A stretch of DNA of 64,000 nucleotides, taken from the NCBI GenBank assembly GCA_002278855.1, contig NCGG01000002.1, forward strand, positions 124,001-188,000, read 5' to 3'. The notes beneath the pieces were generated by a model. The model did no database searches and had not been told where the DNA came from. It saw only the letters and a list, made by a program, of their open reading frames with translations. Position 1 is the first letter of the stretch, and each line of letters opens with the position of its first letter. Origin of the DNA: Sphingomonadales bacterium 28-55-16 (GTDB lineage Bacteria; Pseudomonadota; Alphaproteobacteria; Sphingomonadales; Sphingomonadaceae). Below are positions 27,044 through 36,556 of the stretch, one piece after another. The translations under genes were made by a program, and so were the position numbers.

Positions 27044-27909
27044 CCTTTTGGCAATCTTTTGACAATCGCACTCGTGTCCATGCGGCCGCCGCCCATCTGT
27101 TGCACATCGGCATAAAACTGGTCGATAATTGCTGTGATTGGTAAAGTCGCGCCGACTGCGCGCGCTTCTTCGAATGCCAATCCAAGGTCTTTGCGCATCC
27201 AATCCACCGCGAAACCAAAGTCAAATTTATCTTGCGCCATCGTGGCCCAGCGGTTGTCCATTTGCCAACTCTGTGCAGCGCCGCCCGAGATGGCCTCATA
27301 TACCTTTTCGACATCGAGCTCAGCCGACTGCGCAAAACGTAATGCTTCGGACAGCGACTGGATGACGCCGGCAAAGGCAATTTGGTTGCACATTTTGGTT
27401 ATTTGCCCCGTGCCGGGACCGCCGACATGCACAATCCGCTTGGAATATGCCGCGATGATTGGGCTAGCCGCATCGACCGATGTTTCGGTGCCGCCACACA
27501 TGATCGACAACGTCCCGTTTTCGGCGCCGGCCTGTCCGCCAGTTACGGGCGCATCGACGATGAGGAGCCCACGTGACTTGGCCTCCACACCAAGTTGTCG
27601 TGCGATACGCGCGGAAACCGTGGTGTGATCGATATACAGGCTACCTTTGGCCATGGCTGCAAACGCACCATCACGGCCAAGCGTCACGCCAGCCAAGTCA
27701 TCGTCTGTGCCCACGCAGCTAATGACAACCTCCGCGTCCTTGGCCGCGTCTGCGGGTGAGGCGGCCAAATTGCCGCCATGTTCAGTCACCCAGTTTTCAG
27801 CCTTGGCACGCGAACGGTTGTATACCGTCAGATCATGCCCCGCCTGTTTGAGATGCCGAGCCATAGGCGCGCCCATGACGCCCAATCCGATAAAAGCTAT
27901 TCTAGTCAT
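27040..27909 (-). CDS. NAD(P)-dependent 3-hydroxyisobutyrate-dehydrogenase-family oxidoreductase
   Basis: 289 residues. The N-terminal Rossmann motif FIGLGVMGAPMARHLKQAG is at 5-23, the substrate motif DAPVTGGQAGAENGTLSIM near 119-137, and the catalytic-Lys segment TGQITKMCNQIA near 169. Family members oxidise beta-hydroxy acids (3-hydroxyisobutyrate, tartronate semialdehyde); the specific substrate is not determined. First gene of the operon that continues into the YtcJ amidohydrolase and the enone reductase. Confidence 0.88.
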   Translation of the reverse strand: MTRIAFIGLGVMGAPMARHLKQAGHDLTVYNRSRAKAENWVTEHGGNLAASPADAAKDAEVVISCVGTDDDLAGVTLGRDGAFAAMAKGSLYIDHTTVSARIARQLGVEAKSRGLLIVDAPVTGGQAGAENGTLSIMCGGTETSVDAASPIIAAYSKRIVHVGGPGTGQITKMCNQIAFAGVIQSLSEALRFAQSAELDVEKVYEAISGGAAQSWQMDNRWATMAQDKFDFGFAVDWMRKDLGLAFEEARAVGATLPITAIIDQFYADVQQMGGGRMDTSAIVKRLPKG

Positions 27910-27965
27910 GCATCGGTCTTAATGTTTGTTTTCACTTAATGCCAGATGCGTTAGGGGTCTTTTAT

Positions 27966-29186
27966 ATGTCTGACCAACTGACCCTGAACGACGTTCGCGC
28001 CGCGCACGACCGTATCCGCGATTCCATCGTGGAGACGCCAACGCTGCACAGCCAGACTTTGTCGAAGCTGACCGGCGCCAATATTTATCTGAAGTTCGAA
28101 AATCTTCAGTTTACGGCGTCCTTTAAAGAACGCGGAGCATTGAACGCGATCCTTTTGCTGTCGGAAGAACAACGCAACAAGGGGGTTATCGCTGCGTCAG
28201 CCGGTAATCATGCACAGGGGCTTAGCTATCACGGCACGCGCCTTGGTATTCCAGTGACTATCGTGATGCCTGTGCCAACGCCAACGGTGAAGGTAATGCA
28301 GACCGAAAGCGTTGGCGGTAAGGTCGTGCTGTTTGGTGAGACTTTCGATGACGCGTACAAGCACGCGCGGCAGCTTGAGGTCGCGCAGGGGCTTACCTTT
28401 GTGCATCCTTTTGACGACCCGAATGTCGCTGCCGGGCAAGGTACGATCGCGATTGAAATGCTGAAAAGCGTCCCGGCGCTGGACATGCTCGTCGTGCCCA
28501 TTGGCGGCGGTGGTATGCTGTCCGGCATGGGTACTGCCGCGCGCGCATTAAAGCCGGACATAGGCCTGATCGGCGTCCAAGCCGAATTATACCCTTCGAT
28601 GTATGCTTTGGTCAACGACCTCCAAATGCCGTGCGAGGGCGACACTTTGGCCGAGGGGATTGCGGTCCAAGTTCCAGGCGCTTTCACCAGCGAAGTCATC
28701 CGCGAGCTTGTCGACGAGATTGTTCTGGTCAGCGAAGCGGAACTGGAAACCGCCGTTAGTCTTTTGTTGCAAATCGAAAAAACGGTAGTCGAAGGCGCAG
28801 GTGCAGCTGGCCTAGCAGCGGTGATGGCCAATCCGGAGATATTTGCCGGTAAGAATGTCGGTATCGTTTTGTGCGGCGGCAATATTGATACGCGGCTGCT
28901 CGCCAATGTTCTTTTGCGGGATCTGGCGCGGTCTGGCCGCCTAGCGCGTTTGCGTGTGACTTTGCAGGATCGGCCCGGTGCCTTGTATAAGGTCATGCGC
29001 TTGTTCAACGAGCATAATGTCAACATCATCGAAATCTATCATCAGCGTATTTTTACAACCTTGCCGGCCAAGGGACTGATTACCGATATCGAATGCGAAG
29101 CCCGCGATGCGCAGCAGTTGCAGGGATTGGTAGATGGGTTGAATGCCGCTGGTTACAAAGTCGAGCGCGTCGAACTTAACAAATAA
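27966..29186 (+). CDS. ilvA: Threonine dehydratase (threonine ammonia-lyase)
   Basis: PLP enzyme that converts threonine to 2-oxobutanoate and ammonia, the entry to isoleucine synthesis. 406 residues from ATG 27966 (MSDQLTLNDVRAAHD). The PLP-binding Lys54 sits in FTASFKERGA and the glycine loop IGGGGML near 177-183. A C-terminal ACT-like domain (LRVTLQDRPGALYKVMRLFNEH, about 333-354) suggests allosteric control, in the single-ACT form typical of short IlvA/TdcB-type enzymes. Divergent from the dehydrogenase operon. Confidence 0.93.
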   Translation: MSDQLTLNDVRAAHDRIRDSIVETPTLHSQTLSKLTGANIYLKFENLQFTASFKERGALNAILLLSEEQRNKGVIAASAGNHAQGLSYHGTRLGIPVTIVMPVPTPTVKVMQTESVGGKVVLFGETFDDAYKHARQLEVAQGLTFVHPFDDPNVAAGQGTIAIEMLKSVPALDMLVVPIGGGGMLSGMGTAARALKPDIGLIGVQAELYPSMYALVNDLQMPCEGDTLAEGIAVQVPGAFTSEVIRELVDEIVLVSEAELETAVSLLLQIEKTVVEGAGAAGLAAVMANPEIFAGKNVGIVLCGGNIDTRLLANVLLRDLARSGRLARLRVTLQDRPGALYKVMRLFNEHNVNIIEIYHQRIFTTLPAKGLITDIECEARDAQQLQGLVDGLNAAGYKVERVELNK

Positions 29187-29249
29187 ACCGGCGCCGCAAG
29201 AAAGATGGTTAATTCGCTTTTCAGCTCGCGAAGAGCTGTGCATAAAAGG

Positions 29250-29264
29250 TTAATAATATCTTAA
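29250..29264. promoter_or_regulatory. Candidate CtrA box upstream of bpt
   Basis: TTAA (29250-29253), seven bases, TTAA (29261-29264) followed by C: an exact TTAA-N7-TTAAC match to the CtrA consensus known from Caulobacter. It lies 28 bases before the bpt ATG, a position expected to overlap the promoter or early leader. The window also encodes CtrA. Binding is unproven; AT-rich 15-mers occur by chance. Confidence 0.45.
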
Positions 29265-29291
29265 CGGCATCGGTAACCAAGCGGAGAAAAT

Positions 29292-30047
29292 ATGAGCGCA
29301 CCAGTCCGTTTTCCGCGATTTTTTGTTACCAGCCCTGGCCCGTGCCCTTATTTGCCGGGCAAAACCGAACGCAAAGTTTTTACCGAGCTTAATGGCGATC
29401 ATGCCGATGAACTGAACGAGGCGCTTGGCCGCATCGGCTTTCGTCGGAGCCAAAATGTTGCCTATCGTCCAAGTTGCCTTGACTGCAAGGCATGCGTGTC
29501 GGTGCGTGTTCGAACGGACGCGTTTCAACCCAACGCAACACAACGCCGGATATTGCGCCGCAATGCGGATCTGGTGGTCAGCGCGTGCCGTCCTTGGTCA
29601 ACAACCGAGCAATATGACCTTCTCAGCCGCTACCTTTCGTCGCGCCACCCCGACGGCGGCATGTCGAATATGGATGACATGGATTATGCCGACATGGTCG
29701 AACAATCGCCTGTTCGCAGCCAAGTAATCGAATATCGAACGCCACCGCGTTTTGGCAGGCTTGGTGAGTTGGTCGGCGCGTGCCTGACAGATCAACAAAG
29801 CGATGGCATGTCGATGATTTACAGTTTCTATAATCCGGACATCGAGGGCCGCAACGGGCTTGGTAACTTCATTATCATGGACCATATCACGCGTGCAAAG
29901 ACCGCGGGGCTTCCATATGTCTATTTGGGCTATTGGGTGAACGGCGCAGCACGGATGCAGTATAAGACGCGCTATAGGCCCTTGGAGCGCCTTGGCCCCG
30001 ATGGATGGGAGTATTTTGATCCCGACGCTGAGGCGCAGCTTGGGTAA
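29292..30047 (+). CDS. bpt: Aspartate/glutamate leucyltransferase
   Basis: Transfers Leu from Leu-tRNA to N-terminal Asp or Glu of proteins, marking them for ClpAP through the N-end rule. 251 residues. Conserved Cys18 and the [12 protein letters not shown] segment with Cys62, Cys65 and Cys68; [12 protein letters not shown] near 129; and [23 protein letters not shown] near 215-236 are the ATE1-type core. Bpt differs from eukaryotic arginyl-transferases by its shorter length, which fits here. A CtrA-box-like site precedes the start. Confidence 0.93.
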   Translation: MSAPVRFPRFFVTSPGPCPYLPGKTERKVFTELNGDHADELNEALGRIGFRRSQNVAYRPSCLDCKACVSVRVRTDAFQPNATQRRILRRNADLVVSACRPWSTTEQYDLLSRYLSSRHPDGGMSNMDDMDYADMVEQSPVRSQVIEYRTPPRFGRLGELVGACLTDQQSDGMSMIYSFYNPDIEGRNGLGNFIIMDHITRAKTAGLPYVYLGYWVNGAARMQYKTRYRPLERLGPDGWEYFDPDAEAQLG

Positions 30048-30086
30048 AGTATAACTAGGCACGTGTGCTAAATTTGACGCAAGCGA

Positions 30087-30569
30087 TCAAATCCGGTCGG
30101 CGATGACCAATGCCAGCAACTCAATGCCCTTGGCGTCTTCGGCGTCGAAACGATTTAGTGAGGGGCTGTCGAGGTCGATCACCGCAATAATCCTTCCATC
30201 ATGCTTGACTGCGACCACCAGTTCCGATGCGCTGTTGGCATCACAGGCGATATGACCGGGGAAGGCATGGACGTCTTCCACCAACTGAGTCTCGCCTGTT
30301 TGTGCGGCGGTCCCGCACACGCCCTTGCCAAAAGGGATGCGGATGCAAGCTGCTTTGCCCTGAAATGGCCCTAGAACCAGTGCACCGTCAACAACACGGT
30401 AGAAACCTGTCCAGTTTACGTCTGGCAGATACTCCCAAAGCAACGCGGCGACGTTTGCCATATTGGCGACTGCGTCAGGCTCTCCGTCGGTCAACGCGTC
30501 CGCAGCGCGCGCCAATTCAGCATAAAGTTCGGATTTCGGCGCGGTGGCATCAATGGTAAAATTATACAT
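30087..30569 (-). CDS. msrC: Free methionine-(R)-sulfoxide reductase (GAF domain)
   Basis: Reduces free Met-R-sulfoxide with thioredoxin in the cytosol. 160 residues, a single GAF domain. The three catalytic/resolving cysteines of the family are all present: Cys75 and Cys85 (AACIRIPFGKGVCGTAA) and Cys109 (HIACD). NWTGFYRV near 52-59 is the family signature. It begins 12 bases after the arfB stop on the same strand, so the two are probably one transcript. Confidence 0.93.
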   Translation of the reverse strand: MYNFTIDATAPKSELYAELARAADALTDGEPDAVANMANVAALLWEYLPDVNWTGFYRVVDGALVLGPFQGKAACIRIPFGKGVCGTAAQTGETQLVEDVHAFPGHIACDANSASELVVAVKHDGRIIAVIDLDSPSLNRFDAEDAKGIELLALVIADRI

Positions 30570-30581
30570 GGGGTTGCCTTA

Positions 30582-30983
30582 TCAATCGAAGCTGACCTTG
30601 CCACGGTTTTTCTTGATCGTAGACCGATCCTTTTTGGCATCCACGCGCCGGGCCTTGACCGCTTTGCTTGGCTTAGTCGCGACGCGGCGCGGTTGGCGGA
30701 CATGCGCGCGGTCAATCAACGCAATCACGCGCGCTCGCGCGTCTCGCCGATTGGCCTCCCGTGTGCGGTGGCTGCGCGCGGTGACGATCAGTTCGCCCGA
30801 AATCGTCATCTTGCTGCCGGCCAGGATTTTTAACTGACGAAACGCATAAGGTTGCAACCCGAGCGCATAGACATCCACGCGCAACTGGCACGCCGTGGCA
30901 ACTTTGTTGACATTTTGCCCGCCCGGCCCCGTTGAGGCCAAAAAGGTTTCTTCAAGCAAGTCTTCGGGAAGGTCAAAGGACAT
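30582..30983 (-). CDS. arfB: Alternative ribosome-rescue factor ArfB (peptidyl-tRNA hydrolase)
   Basis: Hydrolyses peptidyl-tRNA on ribosomes stalled at mRNA ends. 133 residues from ATG 30983, chosen because the family starts a few residues before DLLEE; in-frame ATGs up to 31010 exist and no start has a good ribosome site. GGQ at 21-23 (STGPGGQNVNK) is catalytic. The C-terminus is strongly basic (RRVATKPSKAVKARRVDAKKDR), the tail that probes the empty mRNA channel. Followed by msrC. Confidence 0.93.
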   Translation of the reverse strand: MSFDLPEDLLEETFLASTGPGGQNVNKVATACQLRVDVYALGLQPYAFRQLKILAGSKMTISGELIVTARSHRTREANRRDARARVIALIDRAHVRQPRRVATKPSKAVKARRVDAKKDRSTIKKNRGKVSFD

Positions 30984-31083
30984 GGCGATAGCTGTAACAG
31001 CCATCGCCACATTTTGCCAATATCACGCGGCGCGCTTTATACTCTCAACTTGGTCCCAAAAATGATACATGACCGGCGTTTGG

Positions 31084-31797
31084 CTACTGAGAGTCTACCA
31101 GTACAATTTCGGCGTCTTCGATTGCGGTAATGAGGATAACGCCTGCGCCGATAGCGACGCCGTCACGCGCATTTGCCCGCTGGCCTTCTATTTCCACGGC
31201 TCCGGTTGCTGGCACCATATAGGCATGGCGGTTTGCGCCGACGGCATATTCTAAGCTTTCGCCAGCTTTGATCGTTGCCCCCAGCACGCGGGCGTCGGTG
31301 CGGATGGGAAGGGCATCATTGTCCTCGTCAAGCCCGCTGGCAAGGATTTGCCATGCACCCGAACGATCACCCTTGGGAAAGGGCTTTGCACCCCAGCTTG
31401 GAGCGCCGCCTGTGCTGTTTGGCACAATCCAGATTTGGAAAAGCGTGGTGGGTTCATTCTCCAGATTATATTCTGCATGGCGAATGCCGCTGCCTGCGCT
31501 CATCACCTGAACGTCACCGGCAGCAGTTCGGCCTTCATTACCTAAGCTGTCTTTATGCGTAATCGCGCCGGTACGGACATAGGTTATGATCTCCATGTCG
31601 GCATGCGGATGTGGGGGGAAGCCCGACTGCGGCGCTATAACGTCGTCATTCCACACGCGGATCGCGCCCCAGCTCATCCGCGACGGGTCGCTGTAGCTGC
31701 CAAAGGAAAAATGATGGTGTGCATCCAGCCAACCATGGTTTGCTGCGCCTAGCGTCTCAAACGGACGGATCTCAAACTGCGTTTTGGTGTCGGTCAT
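31084..31797 (-). CDS. Pirin family protein (quercetinase-like bicupin)
   Basis: 237 residues from ATG 31797, which has AGGAG eight bases upstream. The N-terminal cupin carries the metal-binding set: HHHFSFGSY near 27-35, then PHPHADMEIITYV near 62-74 with two ligand His, and SGIRHAEYN near 102-110. YhhW-type pirins oxidise quercetin in vitro, but the physiological substrate is unknown. It is monocistronic and divergent from ctrA across a 409-base gap. Confidence 0.9.
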   Translation of the reverse strand: MTDTKTQFEIRPFETLGAANHGWLDAHHHFSFGSYSDPSRMSWGAIRVWNDDVIAPQSGFPPHPHADMEIITYVRTGAITHKDSLGNEGRTAAGDVQVMSAGSGIRHAEYNLENEPTTLFQIWIVPNSTGGAPSWGAKPFPKGDRSGAWQILASGLDEDNDALPIRTDARVLGATIKAGESLEYAVGANRHAYMVPATGAVEIEGQRANARDGVAIGAGVILITAIEDAEIVLVDSQ

Positions 31798-31806
31798 CTC
31801 TCGCAC

Positions 31807-32206
31807 TCCTACGTCAGGATGTTTTGGGTAGACCCAAGATAGTCAATGACATTGGTATTTAAATAGCAACGCTGGAAACATATTATTTCCAAAAATGAAG
31901 CCATCCTATGTTGAAGCTTGATCCATCTCGCCAAAGAGGTCGTTCGTCAATATCTCTTTCAGAAACCTGATCTAACCCACCAGAATGTCACAAGAATCGC
32001 AAAAAATTTACATTTTTCAAATCGCCTAAAGATCGAAAAAAGAGTCATTTTTTGTGAACTTAAATGTCACAGTGCTCAGAAAACCTAGCATTAACATCAA
32101 ATTAACCTTTCCAGTTCATTCCCCTTATGGTTAATAAAATTCGAAGCGGCGCTGGGTAGGGCCGCGTTGCTTCGGGGGTGCAGAGTTTCAAAAAGGGGTT
32201 TGCCCA
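31807..32206 (+). promoter_or_regulatory. ctrA promoter region with CtrA box and GANTC sites
   Basis: The 400-base AT-rich gap holds no credible gene. It contains an exact CtrA box TTAA-N7-TTAACC at 32091-32107 and two GANTC sites (GAATC 31994-31998; GAGTC 32042-32046), the target of the cell-cycle methylase CcrM. In Caulobacter the ctrA promoter is controlled by GANTC methylation and by CtrA itself. The same elements here suggest a comparable circuit, with the CtrA box about 100 bases before the start. Confidence 0.7.
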
Positions 32207-32908
32207 ATGCGTGTGCTTTTGATCGAAGACGAACCAACGACGGCGAAGGCCATCGAAATGATGCTCGCGACCGAAGGGTTCAATGTTTACACGACTGACC
32301 TTGGCGAAGAGGGCCTCGATCTGGGCAAGCTCTACGATTATGACATCATTTTGCTCGACCTGAACTTACCCGACATGCACGGCTATGATGTTCTGAAAAA
32401 ATTGCGTGTCGCAAAGGTGCAGACGCCAGTGCTTATTCTTTCGGGAATTAGCGAAATGGATTCTAAGGTTCGATCCTTTGGCTTTGGCGCCGATGATTAT
32501 GTGACCAAGCCATTTCATCGTGAAGAACTAGTTGCGCGTATCCATGCCGTTGTTCGCCGTTCAAAGGGCCATTCGCAGTCCGTCATTCGGACCGGAAAAT
32601 TGTCGGTGAACCTGGATGCAAAGACCGTCGAAGTCGATGGCAGTCGGGTGCACCTAACCGGTAAAGAATATGCGATGTTGGAGTTGCTGAGCCTACGTAA
32701 GGGCACGACGCTGACCAAGGAAATGTTCCTTAACCATTTATATGGCGGTATGGACGAGCCTGAGTTGAAGATTATCGACGTCTTTATCTGCAAACTGCGT
32801 AAGAAATTGTCGCTGGCCTGTATGGGCGAAAACTACATCGAAACCGTCTGGGGGCGGGGCTATGTGCTGCGTGATCTCGAGGACATGGAAGAGCCGCTCG
32901 TCGCCTGA
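32207..32908 (+). CDS. ctrA: CtrA cell-cycle transcriptional regulator
   Basis: OmpR-type response regulator controlling cell-cycle and motility genes in alphaproteobacteria. 233 residues (Caulobacter CtrA is 231). Receiver: acidic pocket EDEP at 7-10, phospho-acceptor Asp51 ([13 protein letters not shown]), Lys in [13 protein letters not shown]. Winged-helix DNA-binding domain from about 130, with the highly conserved [53 protein letters not shown] series. The C-terminus is acidic. CpdR, which drives CtrA proteolysis, is encoded at 14534. Confidence 0.97.
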   Translation: MRVLLIEDEPTTAKAIEMMLATEGFNVYTTDLGEEGLDLGKLYDYDIILLDLNLPDMHGYDVLKKLRVAKVQTPVLILSGISEMDSKVRSFGFGADDYVTKPFHREELVARIHAVVRRSKGHSQSVIRTGKLSVNLDAKTVEVDGSRVHLTGKEYAMLELLSLRKGTTLTKEMFLNHLYGGMDEPELKIIDVFICKLRKKLSLACMGENYIETVWGRGYVLRDLEDMEEPLVA

Positions 32909-32949
32909 CGCTCTGGAGCTTAGATTTCCGAACCCATTGTGATTTTCAC

Positions 32950-34275
32950 TTACCTGCGCGGGGGCAGGCCAGCGAAGGTGATGGTGCTTTCCCGACCTTT
33001 TGCACTGACCGAGCTCACGCCAACGAAATGATCGTCAACGATCAAGCCTTCAAGTGTCGTTTCGGTCGCTTCGACGTCGCGGACAAAGGCCCAATCCTGT
33101 GCATCGGCGCGGCGTTGATATATCCGATAGTGTTGCGCACCGGGTGCCGCATCCCACTTTACGGTTGTATGTGAGGTGACTGCACCGCCCAATGTTGCCG
33201 AAGCAGGTGCGGGTGGCGCATCGGCCAATGCGCTGGCGGTCAACACGTTCAACGCCGTCACCTTCGCCAAATAGTCGAAATCCATCTTGTCGATGGTGTC
33301 GCCATATTCGATACCATTTTCGATGCGCAAATCCTGATGCTGGTGATGATAATTTTCAACACCAACTGTGTAGCGAATTGCAGGGAAACCAAGCTCAAGC
33401 GAAGGCAGATGGTCACCGCCGCGTGCAAAGCGGTCAGGGCGACGGACCCCAAAAACGTCGAGTTTTACATCTGGAAAGGCCAATATTGCGACTTTGTCGG
33501 CATAGCGCATCAGCGAACGGCTTGGGCCATCATCTTCGCCGCCGCTGTTGCGGCGCGCCATTTGGCCCGGCAAATCTTCCGACGCGCGGATGCCTTCGCT
33601 GAACACGCGCACGACATTGTCGACCTTGCGACCATCTGTGCCGAGCGTGCCGCCGACAATGTCATTGTTCAACATGGCGCTGACTTTCCAACCGCGCTCT
33701 TTGGCGGTTTCGGCCAGCAATCTTCCGCCCATCAGGCCCTGTTCTTCGCCAGAGAGTAAAGCAAACACAATGGTCGCTTCTGTCTGTGGTTGCTGTGCCA
33801 TGATCCGGGCCGCCTCGATAACCAATGCGCTGCCGGACCCGTCGTCATTGGCTCCGGGCGCGTCCTTCGTAAAGTCCATCACGTCGGAAACGCGGCTGTC
33901 GATATGCCCGGCAATGATGATGACATGGTCCCAGCCCATTTTGCCGGGCTTGATAGCGAGAACATCGACGATGTTGACGCCATCGGGAACGCGTGGGCCG
34001 GACATGTTGCGTTGAAGCAACTCCGTTTTTACGCAGCCTTTGCAGGCTTTGGCGATTTTTTCGAATTCACCTTGGGCCCAACCACGCGCCGCGCCAATCC
34101 CGCGTTTTGGGTCTGTCGCCGACGAAAGCGTATGGCGCGTGCCAAAGCTTACGAGCTTTTCGACGTCCGCCTTCAGGCGCTCTGGCTTAGGGCTTGTTTG
34201 GAGGTTCGCTTGAGCAACGACAGGCGCGGCGAGGCCAATGGCGATGATGCTGGCGAATAAGGGTAGTTTCTTCAT
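32950..34275 (-). CDS. M28 family zinc aminopeptidase, exported
   Basis: 441 residues from ATG 34275. Signal peptide (KKLPLFASIIAIGLAAPVVAQA, cleavage near 22). Zinc-site motifs in order: GHIDS near 131, DAPGANDDGSGS near 143, LLSGEEQG near 178 with the catalytic Glu, LNNDIVGG and YHHQHQD for the last ligands. A C-terminal beta-domain of about 90 residues (TTVKWDAAPGAQHYRIYQRRA) resembles fibronectin type III. Likely periplasmic aminopeptidase. Downstream of the metallophosphatase with 16 bases between them. Confidence 0.9.
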   Translation of the reverse strand: MKKLPLFASIIAIGLAAPVVAQANLQTSPKPERLKADVEKLVSFGTRHTLSSATDPKRGIGAARGWAQGEFEKIAKACKGCVKTELLQRNMSGPRVPDGVNIVDVLAIKPGKMGWDHVIIIAGHIDSRVSDVMDFTKDAPGANDDGSGSALVIEAARIMAQQPQTEATIVFALLSGEEQGLMGGRLLAETAKERGWKVSAMLNNDIVGGTLGTDGRKVDNVVRVFSEGIRASEDLPGQMARRNSGGEDDGPSRSLMRYADKVAILAFPDVKLDVFGVRRPDRFARGGDHLPSLELGFPAIRYTVGVENYHHQHQDLRIENGIEYGDTIDKMDFDYLAKVTALNVLTASALADAPPAPASATLGGAVTSHTTVKWDAAPGAQHYRIYQRRADAQDWAFVRDVEATETTLEGLIVDDHFVGVSSVSAKGRESTITFAGLPPRR

Positions 34276-34291
34276 TAGTGTCGCTGTCCCG

Positions 34292-35056
34292 TCATGTCTG
34301 TAAATACCAGCGTTCGCCGCCCTCAAGCGCGAGTGCTGTTAATTTCCCTGAGTTATACGCGCCGGTATCAATGCCAATGCGCGATCCGCGTTCCTCAACG
34401 TCTGCATAAATCGTATGGCCATAAACGACGACTTTTTCCAAATCGCCGCGTTGGTCGATAAATTCCTCCCGAATCCAGCGCATGTCGCTGGGCTTTTGCT
34501 CTGCCAAGGCAACGCCGGGGCGAATGCCTGCATGGACAAAGGCATAATCGCCAATGATGATCTGGTCTTCGAAGCTTTCGACAAATGCGATATGCGACAT
34601 GGGCACTAATGTCGCCAGTCGCTCGGTCAATTGCTCCATATCCAGGGTCATATATTCGGCCCGCGTGATCGGATACGACAAAACGGTCTCTTCGCCGCCG
34701 ATGCGCAAGAAAAAGCGGGTAACCTTCGGGTCGCCTTTGCGACAGGCGCTGACAAATATTTCCTCATGATTGCCCATGAGAAAGCGAACATTTTTGCCTG
34801 AGGCCTTCAACGCCATGGCGGTTTCAATAACCGCAGCGCTTCCAGGACCTCTATCGACAAGATCGCCCAAGAAGATGATCTGCATATCGGCGGGCCCACG
34901 CTCTGCATTATCCGCTTCAATCTTGGCGAGCAACGCTGTCAGCAAGTCATCACGGCCATGAATATCGCCAATAGCATAGACGCGCATGCCATCAGGCACC
35001 CGCGCAGTATCGAGCGGGCGTGACGCAACAGCTTTTTTGAAAAGGCGACCTAACAT
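34292..35056 (-). CDS. Metallophosphoesterase (PPP-type serine/threonine or diadenosine phosphatase)
   Basis: 254 residues. Metallophosphoesterase motifs in order: GDIHGRDD at 32-39, GDLVDRGP near 64-71, GNHEE near 95-99, HAGI near 178, and GHT near 217. No signal peptide; cytosolic. Proteins of this size range from protein phosphatase to Ap4A hydrolase and the activity cannot be settled here. Same strand as the M28 peptidase gene. Confidence 0.88.
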   Translation of the reverse strand: MLGRLFKKAVASRPLDTARVPDGMRVYAIGDIHGRDDLLTALLAKIEADNAERGPADMQIIFLGDLVDRGPGSAAVIETAMALKASGKNVRFLMGNHEEIFVSACRKGDPKVTRFFLRIGGEETVLSYPITRAEYMTLDMEQLTERLATLVPMSHIAFVESFEDQIIIGDYAFVHAGIRPGVALAEQKPSDMRWIREEFIDQRGDLEKVVVYGHTIYADVEERGSRIGIDTGAYNSGKLTALALEGGERWYLQT

Positions 35057-35098
35057 GGCTTGCGCGATATAGGACCGCGCGGCGCTATAGGGAAGTGG

Positions 35099-36262
35099 TC
35101 AGCCTTCAACAGTGAAGCTCAATCCAGCATTTTTTTGCAAACGGTCAACGAGACGCGCCCCCAAGGCAGCGCCAGGCGTTGTCACGCCACCGGGACCATC
35201 ATGTTCGCACAGGGCGATCGCCGTTTCGCTGATCATCTTGCTTGTCGAACCATAGCCGGGATCACGATCGCCCTTCACGCTCAACCGTGCGGTGCGTCCA
35301 TCGGGATATTCCGCGACGAACAGCACATCATAATAGCCGGTGTCGCGTTCTTCTTTGGTGGGGCCTTCGCCGGGTTTCGGGTCATCGGCGCCACCCATCA
35401 TCGGGGTGGAAGCGACATGCTTGGCAATTGCTTCGCCCTGTTCGCCCGGGCCCGTCAGCATCATTTCGTCATAGACGAAGTCTGCGCCATAGGCCTGGCC
35501 AAGCAAATGGTTGGTCCGGTGCACATTCTTAGTGTTGATTGGTGCCATAACAAAATTGGTCGCCCAGCTACCCAAGCTTTCGTCATATTCCGGCTTGTTG
35601 CCAGCGGGCTGCGGCGGGCCGTCAAAATCACCCGAAAGGCTGAACGGGTTGGTTAGATAGCCGATGATGGCTCGGTCTTTGGCGGCGGCTGCCATCGTCG
35701 CTTTCAGGCTTGCTGCTGTGCCACCGGAAAAGGTCCCCTTCATGGCACGTACGCGACCTTTTACGCGCGGTGCAGGCGCACCGAAGCTATCTACACAATG
35801 CTTTTCGAGCATCAGGACGCCCAAATCAAATGGGATGGAATCGAAACCGGCCGAAAATACAATCCGTGCTCCCGACGCTTTGGCTGCGGCGTCATGCTGG
35901 TCGATTTTCTGGCGCATCCAACCGGGTTCGCCGCATAGATCGGTATAATCTGTGCCATTGGCAACGCAGGCGGCAACAAGTTCATTGCCGTACAGTTGAT
36001 AGGGTCCAACCGTTGTCAGAACGACTTTCGTGCGCTTGACCATTGCCTCCAGCGAAGCGGGGTCCGCGGCATCGGCCACAATGAGTGGGGTATCCGTCGC
36101 CGCACCGATCAGGTCGCGCACTTCCGCTAACTTGTTCGCGCTACGACCGGCCATGGCCCATTTTAGTCCAACCTTGTCCTTCAGATATTCCGCGACCAAA
36201 CGCCCAGTATAGCCCGTGGCACCATAGACGATGATATCGAATTCGCGGTTTTCCCTTGGCAT
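35099..36262 (-). CDS. Saccharopine-dehydrogenase-like / trans-acting enoyl-reductase-family protein
   Basis: 387 residues from ATG 36262, preceded by GGGAGAGAG. An N-terminal Rossmann segment (FDIIVYGATGYTGRLVAEYL, about 8-27) is followed by the saccharopine-dehydrogenase-like C-terminal domain, with TTVGPYQLYGNELVAAC, YTDLCGEPGWM and GFDSIPFDLGV. Mycobacterial relatives are trans-acting enoyl reductases of lipid synthesis; in Sphingomonads the substrate is unknown. Name is given by family only. Confidence 0.85.
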   Translation of the reverse strand: MPRENREFDIIVYGATGYTGRLVAEYLKDKVGLKWAMAGRSANKLAEVRDLIGAATDTPLIVADAADPASLEAMVKRTKVVLTTVGPYQLYGNELVAACVANGTDYTDLCGEPGWMRQKIDQHDAAAKASGARIVFSAGFDSIPFDLGVLMLEKHCVDSFGAPAPRVKGRVRAMKGTFSGGTAASLKATMAAAAKDRAIIGYLTNPFSLSGDFDGPPQPAGNKPEYDESLGSWATNFVMAPINTKNVHRTNHLLGQAYGADFVYDEMMLTGPGEQGEAIAKHVASTPMMGGADDPKPGEGPTKEERDTGYYDVLFVAEYPDGRTARLSVKGDRDPGYGSTSKMISETAIALCEHDGPGGVTTPGAALGARLVDRLQKNAGLSFTVEG

Positions 36263-36556
36263 GTCTCTCTCCCGAAAAAATGATACTGCAATCGATGCGC
36301 AAAAACGCGCAATGAGTCGACCAAAATCGCGTTGGCCTCCGGCTAAGGACAATTATCGCGACCACAAGCGGTGATCATAGCCTCGCCGATGCTGTCAGAA
36401 AAACAGCTTAGTTGATCTTAAATGCCACAAAGTGCAGGGTTTAAGGCCGAAAAAGCTGAAAATATCGCTAGTTTTGACCGGGTCCAACCGAGGGGCAGCG
36501 GAACCCGGCCGTAGAGGTAACGCGCAACAAGGGCATTCGAGCCATCCTGATGTGTG

